NCBI GenBank assembly: GCA_964618405.1
Contig: CAZUAY010000149.1
Coordinates: 1 to 9,696, forward strand
DNA length: 9,696 nucleotides
Direction of reading: 5' to 3'
DNA from: JBBQIY01 sp964618405
GTDB taxonomy: Bacteria; Verrucomicrobiota; Kiritimatiellia; RFP12; UBA3636
A model generated the notes under the pieces. It saw only the letters and a list, made by a program, of their open reading frames with translations, was not told where the DNA came from and made no database searches. The position numbers were made by a program, and so were the translations under genes. Of the stretch, positions 4,426 to 9,696 are shown in pieces (position 1 is the first letter of the stretch; each line of letters starts with the position of its first letter).

Positions 4426-7149
4426 TTATTGAAGAGTCACCAGCACGAGCACCATGCCTTTGCCTTCTTGCAGCGTGCTCATGGCTTTGCCCAGGATCGC
4501 GCCTTGAGCCCGAGAATGATCGGAGACCCTCATCGCATGGCCGGGTGTGTCGGAAGTTGTCAGCATGTCGCCCGACTTGATCGCGCCATAGGTGGCATCG
4601 GCTTGGACATAGACGCGACCGCTCAAGGCCACGTTCTGTCCGCCTTCTAAAATTCCGTCCTGATGGAGCGCAATGCCGGGGTTGATGCCGTTCGCGCCGC
4701 TGACGATGCCTGCTACCCGCGTATCGTAAGCCCGCTCGCTCAATTTCAATTGGCCGGCGTTCTCGTCATCAATCACTACGACCGATCCTTTGGGTATTTC
4801 TGCGGCGGACATCTGGAACGGCTCGGCCACATCCGCGCCGCCACGAATGGTGAGGGACTTGACGCTGACATTGCCGTCGTATGGGCTCAGTGCCAGGACG
4901 CTTTCCCAAGCGTTCGCTCCTGTTCGCGACATAAACTCCAGATTGCCCGGACCGTGGCTCCCCACATGCAGCAACCAAGATTGGAGGTTTGCACTGAAAC
5001 CGCCCGTGAATCGAAGGCTTGGACGATCGCCACTCAATTGCAAGGCGCCCTGCTCGCCGTCCCAATTGCCCACCACATGCAATTTCCCGCCGGGCGTAGT
5101 TGTGCCGATGCCTACGTTGCCCGCCTCCGTGATGACCATCCTCGGGGAGGCGCCCGGGTCGCCCGCCTGCCTCGTGCCGAAGGTCAGCATGGCGCTCGGC
5201 GAATTAGGCGTAGTGGACCGTGTCTGGGCGCCGATGTAGGCCGCCATGCCGCCGGGCTGTGCCCAGGTGACGGACCCGATTGCGCTGTCTTTCAGCGAAT
5301 TCACTCCGGTGGAGAGGATCAGATGCGATTGCGAGTGCATGGCCGTGTTGGTGTTGTTGATTTCAAGGATTCGCCCCGTACCGCCGTGCCCGTACAGAGA
5401 GGGCGTAGCCGTGCCGATGCCCACGTTGCCCGCGTTGTAGTACGTATTGCTGCCGAGGACAGACCAGATCCCGCTGCTCCGCAGAAGAACGTTGGTGGAG
5501 AGACGCGCGTCCGGCAGCGTGCCGGTTGAGAGGTATGAAGCGTTGAGACCGTACAGGCCAAAGCCATTGCCCCCAAAAGTCCCGTAAAACTGGTTGTCGT
5601 TATTCCTAATCGAGGTGACTCCGGTGAAATTATTGTCGCAGGTAAATGTTTGAACATGGTTCTCTGGCGGCGGCTCGATCACCAGCGTCGCATTCGCGGT
5701 ATAGTTCTCACCACCGGGCAGCATCACCGAGATATAAGACACCTCGCCGTATTCGTTAACTTCTCCAAAAAATTCAGCTCCAAAGCCGCCGCCACCGCCT
5801 TCAACAAAATCATCTACCGTCACCACCAGGGGCCACCAAGGGTCATAGCCGGAGCCGCCGTCGGTCATGTTCACGCCGACAATGACCCCGTCCTCGATGA
5901 CTAGCGTGCCAGTCGCCTGCCTCGAAGTATTGGGGGTGTCGTAGAGCCGCGCGACATTCGTCGAAAGCTGGCTGTCCGCCACCGCGCCCGTGAACGCCTG
6001 CGCCCGGGCCGCGTTGAGCGCATAGCCCGCCGCCGCGAGTCGCTGATCGGGCACAAGCTGCTGCAGGCCGGCGACCCCGTCGTTGAACCACACCCGCAGC
6101 CGCACGTCGCCGTTGGTGAACACGCTCGGCGCGATGCTCTGCGCCATGTTCGGCAGAGTCGTATCGCCCAGCAAAACTCCGTACAGCCCTTTCGACACCG
6201 GCAGCGACACCGCCGCCACGCCGTTGCTCCAATAGGTCGTCGCTCCCGCCGCATCCACCAGCGCGAACTGGAACTGACCCGTGCCAGTGAAGTTCGTGCC
6301 GCTGACCGCGACCCGTCCCTGGTAGTTGACGATGCCGGGCACCTGCCCGAACACCGCTGACGGAAGAGTGAACGCGGCCATGAGCGCGACGAGTGTGCTC
6401 AGGCGGGCGAAGCCCGCCACACCCGGTATGTCGGCCTGGCCGGCAACCGTGGACCACGTGCCGTTCACGATGTTCGTGGTGTACTTCAGGCTGTAGACGC
6501 GCCCTTGCACCGACGAGAAGTGTATCTGCCGGGTGGATGGCGCGGTGGTGAAAGCCGTGATCGCGAAAATGGACGCCGGATTGGTGGGATTCAGGCCGGC
6601 GATATACTTGTACAGGTTGTTCTGCCCCGTGCCGTCCGCATCCGCGTCCGGGAAGGCGTTCGTGTTGTCGAGCCCGAAGTACTGCACCTGCCAGACGTCG
6701 GGAAGGTCGTCGGCGGCGTAGAGGCCGAAATCGTCCGGGTTGCTGTCCAACACGAGCAACGACCCGCCGCCGACCACGCCGAGGTAGTCGCCGCCGAGCA
6801 CGGCGGAGGTGTTCTGATACACGTTGGCCGCCGTCGCCAAGCCTTCGACGCCGAGGTCGTCGAGCGGCCAGGCGTAGGCGCCCCAGCGGATCTCGCTGCC
6901 CGCCAGGACGACGAACGTGCCGTCATCCAACGTGGCCGTGCCGCCGCACTGGCTGGTCGCGCCCTCGTTGACCTGTGCAGGGGCGCCGGCCAGGATCAGG
7001 CTGCCCACCTCCGTGAGCTGGCCGATGTACCCGTGCTTGGCCGTGTCATTCCCCGCGCTGGAGATGACGCCGCCGATGCCGCCGATGCTGCCATCCATGG
7101 TGTAGTCGGCGCTGGTGACGTGAAGACCGCCCGCATCCGTGTTGTCCAC
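4426..7149 (-). CDS. Mosaic secreted protein: C-terminal module of one protein fused to a tail-fibre-like protein
   Basis: The 907-codon frame starts at a GTG (7147-7149) without a signal peptide. Residues 1-243 read like the C-terminal end of a PVC secreted protein ('TMDGSIGGIGGVISSAG', 'AKHGYIGQLTEV', 'DLPDVWQVQYFGLDNTNAF', 'NLYKYIAGLNPTNPAS', 'YTTNIVNGTWSTVAGQ'). Residues 244-269 then form a signal peptide (V244 by GTG, R249, hydrophobic 250-263, 'SAVFGQ'), placed inside the protein. From 270: 'PGIVNYQGRVAVSGTNF' beta domain; 'GSGY' insert (411-498); 'GLNASYLSTGTLPDARLSTN'; two 'NVGIGT.TP' repeats (575-583, 678-686); and a C-terminal knob (764-907, 'GGADVAEPF', 'RVAGIVSGANGINPG', 'GDMLTTSDTPGHAM', 'GKGMVLVLVTLQ'). 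The functional gene is probably 4426-6420 (664 codons from GTG 6418-6420), an extracellular adhesin or fibre-like protein, with 6421-7149 a remnant of another gene. It is followed after 20 bases by the S8 peptidase. Assembly chimerism is possible. Confidence 0.8.
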   Translation of the reverse strand: MDNTDAGGLHVTSADYTMDGSIGGIGGVISSAGNDTAKHGYIGQLTEVGSLILAGAPAQVNEGATSQCGGTATLDDGTFVVLAGSEIRWGAYAWPLDDLGVEGLATAANVYQNTSAVLGGDYLGVVGGGSLLVLDSNPDDFGLYAADDLPDVWQVQYFGLDNTNAFPDADADGTGQNNLYKYIAGLNPTNPASIFAITAFTTAPSTRQIHFSSVQGRVYSLKYTTNIVNGTWSTVAGQADIPGVAGFARLSTLVALMAAFTLPSAVFGQVPGIVNYQGRVAVSGTNFTGTGQFQFALVDAAGATTYWSNGVAAVSLPVSKGLYGVLLGDTTLPNMAQSIAPSVFTNGDVRLRVWFNDGVAGLQQLVPDQRLAAAGYALNAARAQAFTGAVADSQLSTNVARLYDTPNTSRQATGTLVIEDGVIVGVNMTDGGSGYDPWWPLVVTVDDFVEGGGGGFGAEFFGEVNEYGEVSYISVMLPGGENYTANATLVIEPPPENHVQTFTCDNNFTGVTSIRNNDNQFYGTFGGNGFGLYGLNASYLSTGTLPDARLSTNVLLRSSGIWSVLGSNTYYNAGNVGIGTATPSLYGHGGTGRILEINNTNTAMHSQSHLILSTGVNSLKDSAIGSVTWAQPGGMAAYIGAQTRSTTPNSPSAMLTFGTRQAGDPGASPRMVITEAGNVGIGTTTPGGKLHVVGNWDGEQGALQLSGDRPSLRFTGGFSANLQSWLLHVGSHGPGNLEFMSRTGANAWESVLALSPYDGNVSVKSLTIRGGADVAEPFQMSAAEIPKGSVVVIDDENAGQLKLSERAYDTRVAGIVSGANGINPGIALHQDGILEGGQNVALSGRVYVQADATYGAIKSGDMLTTSDTPGHAMRVSDHSRAQGAILGKAMSTLQEGKGMVLVLVTLQ
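6402..6418. repeat. GC hairpin at the fusion seam
   Basis: ggcgggc (6402-6408) pairs with gcccgcc (6412-6418) around gaa. On the minus strand it reads ggcgggcttcgcccgcc, a short palindrome of a type widely dispersed in GC-rich PVC genomes (from memory). It encodes 'AGFARL', exactly between the end of the first protein module and the hydrophobic core of the internal signal peptide, so it marks the junction of the mosaic frame. Confidence 0.7.
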
Positions 7150-7277
7150 GTCTCGCCTGAGTCAATCGAGATGTAAATCTGGCCGGGCGCAACACCCGCG
7201 AAGAGTTTGCTACCGTCCGCCGAGGACGCGACGGACCACCAATGAACCCAAGGGGAAGTAATGTAATGGGTGGAGGG
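7146..7277 (-). pseudogene. BNR/sialidase-type repeat fragment
   Basis: In the minus-strand frame whose codons begin at 7277 and end at 7146, the sequence reads 'PSTHYITSPWVHWWSVASS', then 'ADGSKLFAGVAPGQIYISID' and 'SGETWT'. This is the typical single blade of a BNR/Asp-box beta-propeller repeat (S-x-D-x-G-x-T-W box: 'SIDSGETW'). It has no start and is only about 44 codons long. It is out of frame by one base with the 907-codon frame that begins at 7149, and is bounded on the other side by the stop of the phage gene (7300-7302). It is a scrap of a longer secreted repeat protein, perhaps the same one whose C-terminal module is at 6421-7149, since such modules often follow propeller repeats. 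Confidence 0.62.
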
Positions 7278-7299
7278 GAAAGAACAGAAGGGGTGTGGG

Positions 7300-7833
7300 T
7301 CAGGATTTGATGATGCGTTTCAGGGTTCTTTCCAGCGTGGGCTTGAGGACGTTCCAGGCTTCATCCGTGAGGACTGCTGTCCCAGTTTGAAGGTTAGCGG
7401 AGATTGGAAGAAACGGGCGCGCGGGCATGTGCTTGGTGCCGAATTGATGGTAGGCAGCATATTCGCGATCAGAGGCTACACGGGCGACATAACCTCCTGA
7501 TGCCGTCTTTTGGCCGACTTCAAAAGCTTTGATAGATCTGCGCAGTGCATCCGTATCTATGAGAAGTTGGTGCTCAAAGGTGGCCGCCGCTCGTTGCTTC
7601 TTACTCCGCATTTTCGAAACACCTGCGGAAAACTTGTTTTTTAAACGCTGCTCGTATTTTTGTGAGAGCGGATCCCAAGGAGATGGGCGTAGGGTTTCAT
7701 CTCTAAATGCCCGAGTCCCACGAGTGGCAACGAACTCGGCTGCCGTGGCCGATAACGGTGCGAGGTCAATGTTCTGGAGGATGCCAAGCAGTTCATTCAC
7801 GCGAGAATCATCAATGCGAATTTCAAGCGCCAT
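7300..7833 (-). CDS. Phage virion morphogenesis protein (Mu gpG-like)
   Basis: This 177-residue protein fits the phage virion morphogenesis / tail completion family (Mu gpG and P2 gpS type), usually 150-190 residues. Seen: an N-terminal helical part with 'FRDETLRPSPWDPLSQKYEQ' (the family's 'W.pLs..T' element, about 42-61); a basic linker (62-85); 'LIDTDALRRSI' (91-101); and the hallmark 'YAAYHQFGTKHMPARPFLPI' (125-144). In Mu-like phages this protein acts in head/tail assembly, with the gene directly after the minor head gene, as here. The start is fixed by GGAGG (complement of 7842-7846) eight bases upstream, lying within the end of the upstream gene, whose stop is only 3 bases away, so translation is probably coupled. 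After its stop the expected protease/scaffold and major head genes are missing; a BNR fragment begins within about 25 bases. Confidence 0.88.
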   Translation of the reverse strand: MALEIRIDDSRVNELLGILQNIDLAPLSATAAEFVATRGTRAFRDETLRPSPWDPLSQKYEQRLKNKFSAGVSKMRSKKQRAAATFEHQLLIDTDALRRSIKAFEVGQKTASGGYVARVASDREYAAYHQFGTKHMPARPFLPISANLQTGTAVLTDEAWNVLKPTLERTLKRIIKS

Positions 7834-7836
7834 GGG

Positions 7837-9129
7837 TTAGTCCTCCAGAAATTCGATGGCGTGTTCGCCGTCATANNNNNNNNNNNNNNNNNNNNNNNNN
7901 NNNNNNNNNNNNNNNNNNNNNNNNNNNNNNNNNNNNNNNNNNNNNNNNNNNNNNNNNNNNNNNNNNNNNNNNNNNTTGGCGGCTTCAGCGGCCGATGGGA
8001 TCGCACTATAGCGGACTTTCCCGGCAGCGAGGCGGTCGGTTACGTTATGCTGGAAGGTCTCTTCAAGACGCTGGAATTCGTCGGGGTTGAATGCCATTGC
8101 AAGCGGTGATCCGTCGGGGGATGAGATGACTTTGGCGTAGGTGTCCTTGTCGTAGGTTGTTTGCAATTCGGGGATTTTGGGGAGTTTGAGGGCGACACGG
8201 GCGGCGGAGAAGGATTCGGTGGCTTTGTTGAGTGCCTCAATGCGGCCGAGGTCGCCCTCGGCTATGCCGTCTAATGATAGTTTATCGGCCACGTGCGTCT
8301 TTGCGGCGGCTGTAGCACCTTCCAAGCCGGGCTTGATGTCGAGCGTCCAGCGCCAGACGCTCTGTTCGGCACCGTCGGGCATGGTGACTCTGTTGTCGAT
8401 GGCGCTTCCCGCGAAGTACGCAGCCTGTTCCGGATCCTTTCCCTCGACTATATCTGTGAGTGGGATGTTAAGCTCGCCGGGGTTGAAGTGGTAGCTCCCG
8501 TCCGCGCCTGCTCCTGGGAAGTTTCGCTCAAAGTCGTCCTTATCCTTGCCGGTCATTACGCCTTTGGCTTCGGCCTGTTCGATGGTGAGCCCTACGACGA
8601 TGCAGCGGCATCCGAATTCCCATGGTGGGTAATGATCCTGCCAGAAGGGATCATCTATAGGAAATACCTTGCCATCCAGCGCGGCATGGGAAGCGCGTGT
8701 GTGGCTGTCGCCTCGGGTGATATACTGGAGGTAGGGAAAATCCTCTTTGAATGCTTGTTGTTCGGCGTAGCGGCTGGTGGCGTAGGCTTGGAAGACGTTG
8801 GTCTTGAGTATGGTCTCAGCCCGGCGCGTCGCGGCTTCGGCGAGGTTGGCCGGATCCACGCCGCCCGAGGTGGCAGCCCATTGCTCGGTGAGCTCGGTGG
8901 CGATCTGCTTGCGGGCGGCTTTCCAGTCGCCGCCTTCGGGGATTTTGGAGACGGCTTCCTGTACACGGCCAAGCGATTTCATGTCTTCGATGCCGGTGAC
9001 GGCGAAGGCGCGCGCCTTCATCTCGGGGAGGAGCGTATCGTAGACCTCGCGCAGAACGCGTGTGCGGTCGCGGACGCTGGCGGCGGCGCGGCGGTTAGGA
9101 TCGTAGAGGACAGCTTTATCGCTTGGCAT
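7837..9129 (-). CDS. MuF/gp30-type phage minor head protein (interrupted by scaffold gap)
   Basis: This is a phage head morphogenesis (SPP1 gp7/Mu gp30 family) protein that sits at the portal and helps DNA packaging or ejection. Residues 1-110 are helical ('TRRAETILKTNVFQAYATSR', 101-120). The core motif follows: D141-S-H143-T-R145-A-S-H148-x3-D152-G153, then 'DPFWQDHYPPWEFGCRC' with H166, C174 and C176, the usual His/Cys signature. About 200 more residues ('SVWRWTLDIKPG', 'LPKIPELQTTYD', 'MAFNPDEFQRLEETF') are not recognised. The frame enters the 100-N gap at 7975 and, on the far side, 'YDGEHAIEFLED' ends at 7837-7839; reading continuity through the gap is assumed, since the gap length is nominal. 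The start ATG (9127-9129) has no Shine-Dalgarno sequence. A TATACT (complement of 9136-9141) is just upstream, without a good -35. The lipoprotein gene ends 29 bases upstream. Confidence 0.85.
   Translation of the reverse strand: MPSDKAVLYDPNRRAAASVRDRTRVLREVYDTLLPEMKARAFAVTGIEDMKSLGRVQEAVSKIPEGGDWKAARKQIATELTEQWAATSGGVDPANLAEAATRRAETILKTNVFQAYATSRYAEQQAFKEDFPYLQYITRGDSHTRASHAALDGKVFPIDDPFWQDHYPPWEFGCRCIVVGLTIEQAEAKGVMTGKDKDDFERNFPGAGADGSYHFNPGELNIPLTDIVEGKDPEQAAYFAGSAIDNRVTMPDGAEQSVWRWTLDIKPGLEGATAAAKTHVADKLSLDGIAEGDLGRIEALNKATESFSAARVALKLPKIPELQTTYDKDTYAKVISSPDGSPLAMAFNPDEFQRLEETFQHNVTDRLAAGKVRYSAIPSAAEAAXXXXXXXXXXXXXXXXXXXXXXXXXXXXXXXXXXYDGEHAIEFLED
7842..7846 (-). promoter_or_regulatory. 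Ribosome binding site of the gpG-like gene
   Basis: GGAGG on the minus strand, eight bases before the ATG at 7831-7833. It lies inside the last codons of the MuF gene, which supports the chosen start and translational coupling of the two phage genes. Confidence 0.75.
7876..7975. other. Scaffold gap (100 N)
   Basis: Exactly 100 undetermined bases, the conventional placeholder for a gap of unknown size. It falls in the C-terminal region of the MuF-type gene. The missing stretch could hold a few codons or an entire additional segment, so the length given for that protein and the joining of its two ends are provisional. Confidence 0.97.
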
Positions 9130-9158
9130 GGTTTGGAGTATAGCAGAGCGAGTCGGGG

Positions 9159-9696
9159 TTAATCAAACGAGATGATGTTGGTTCGGGTTTTGCCATCTTT
9201 TGAGCCAATGAAGAAGGTGACGGGGCGGCGGGATCGGTCTACCTTGTCCCAGCCTTCCCAGGTGCCTGTGATATTTTTGAAATCGCGTTGGGAGCGTGTG
9301 ACGCTGCACCAGTCGAAAAAGCCGCCTTCCCCTCCGAAGAAGATGTAGGCGCGTAGCTCTGCTGGATCATGAGTCGAGGAGCCCAAGGCTTTACCGGCTC
9401 CGGCGACATCCAGCCACGAGAAGGTAAGTTGGTTAGAGGAGAGACTCCCCTTTTTGATAAGCGCCGTTATGGCTGGCGCAGCGACTGAGGGTCGAGTGCG
9501 CGCGATGCGCCAGGTGAGCCCAGCGTAGGGCACCGCATCGGATGCCGTGGGGACGCTCGGGGAAGGCTCTGCGGAGCCGACGGGATCGACCTTGACAGGT
9601 TGCGGAAGCCCCTCGATCCAGTCGACGATATCGGGCGGCGTTTGGCAGCCGTAGCAGCCGGCGAGAATGAGTACCGAGGCGGCGGCTAACGCAAGG
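9159..9696 (-). CDS. Putative lipoprotein of unknown function (partial, right edge)
   Basis: The minus-strand frame is open from the right edge (first full codon 9693-9695) to the TAA at 9159-9161; the true start is off-window. A GTG at 9531-9533 is in frame but internal. The visible N-terminus is a lipoprotein signal, 'LALAAASVLILAGC', with lipobox L-A-G-C (Cys codon 9654-9656), followed by a low-complexity Pro/Ser/Val linker ('VGSAEPSPSVPTASDAV') and a compact domain of about 125 residues rich in aromatics: 'LTFSWLDVAGAGKAL', 'AYIFFGGEGGFFDWCS', 'ITGTWEGWDKV', 'PVTFFIGSKDGKTRTNIISF'. It is probably a beta-sandwich anchored in a membrane; I do not recognise the family. It ends 29 bases before the MuF-type gene on the same strand, where a portal gene would usually be, so it may be phage-borne cargo (a lysogen surface or exclusion lipoprotein) or an outer spanin-like protein, though the latter are normally much shorter. 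Confidence 0.72.
   Translation of the reverse strand, partial: LALAAASVLILAGCYGCQTPPDIVDWIEGLPQPVKVDPVGSAEPSPSVPTASDAVPYAGLTWRIARTRPSVAAPAITALIKKGSLSSNQLTFSWLDVAGAGKALGSSTHDPAELRAYIFFGGEGGFFDWCSVTRSQRDFKNITGTWEGWDKVDRSRRPVTFFIGSKDGKTRTNIISFD

Noticed and set aside
4663..5529. 288-codon + frame antisense to the tail-fibre-like gene
   Set aside because: No domain, and it runs opposite a gene with clear protein signatures; a GC-rich shadow.
4426..6420. Diversity-generating retroelement target in the fibre-like protein
   Set aside because: No reverse transcriptase, no template-repeat/variable-repeat pair and no adenine-biased variable region visible in the window.
8293..9162. 289-codon + frame antisense to the MuF-type gene
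   Set aside because: Composition is that of reverse-strand codons; the minus-strand product has the canonical phage motifs.

Overview
The window reads as a metagenomic contig from the PVC group, most likely a Verrucomicrobiota/Kiritimatiellota/Lentisphaerota-type bacterium. This is inferred from protein style: a secreted subtilase ending in a 'GGPVTIGQ' beta-rich tail, a 'NVGIGTTTP' tail-fibre-like secreted protein, a 'DLPDVWQVQYF...NNLYKYIAGLNPTNPAS' C-terminal module, a BNR repeat of the 'HWWSVASSADGSKL' type, and GC-rich coding DNA separated by hairpin-rich intergenic repeats. No rRNA, tRNA, CRISPR array or transposase was seen. A 100-base run of N (7876-7975) is a scaffold gap of unknown true length.

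Layout. (1) 1-500, + strand: the C-terminal part of a DUF4143-type ATPase, cut by the left edge. (2) 501-2530: a gene-poor accessory stretch. It holds one small minus-strand gene, a free-standing LexA-type DNA-binding domain (993-1226), and two gene fossils: an EthD-domain fragment (1659-1925, +) and a fragment of a subtilase-type C-terminal tail (1990-2127, -). It also holds many inverted repeats. Several of these are hairpins directly abutting the octamer GAAAA(A/G)CC, and their stems covary. (3) 2534-7277, all minus strand: a secreted S8 serine peptidase with an intact catalytic triad, preceded by a 907-codon mosaic frame, preceded by a BNR-repeat scrap. The mosaic joins the C-terminal module of one secreted protein to the signal peptide of another at a GC-rich hairpin. 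(4) 7300-9696, minus strand: a piece of a Mu-like phage head module, namely a lipoprotein of unknown function (cut by the right edge), a MuF/gp30-type minor head protein (interrupted by the gap) and a gpG-type virion morphogenesis protein.

How they fit. Transcription of the right three-quarters runs right to left. The two phage genes are translationally packed (stop and start 3 bases apart, with a GGAGG ribosome site inside the upstream gene). The next genes expected in a Mu-type head operon (protease/scaffold, major head) are absent; the frame runs into surface-protein fragments instead. This points to a prophage remnant, a recombination boundary or an assembly junction. The region is best described as a mosaic of broken cell-surface genes, a phage remnant and intergenic repeats. 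I do not see a complete new defence or mobile system; the covarying hairpin family and the hairpin-seamed gene fusion are the most worthwhile leads.
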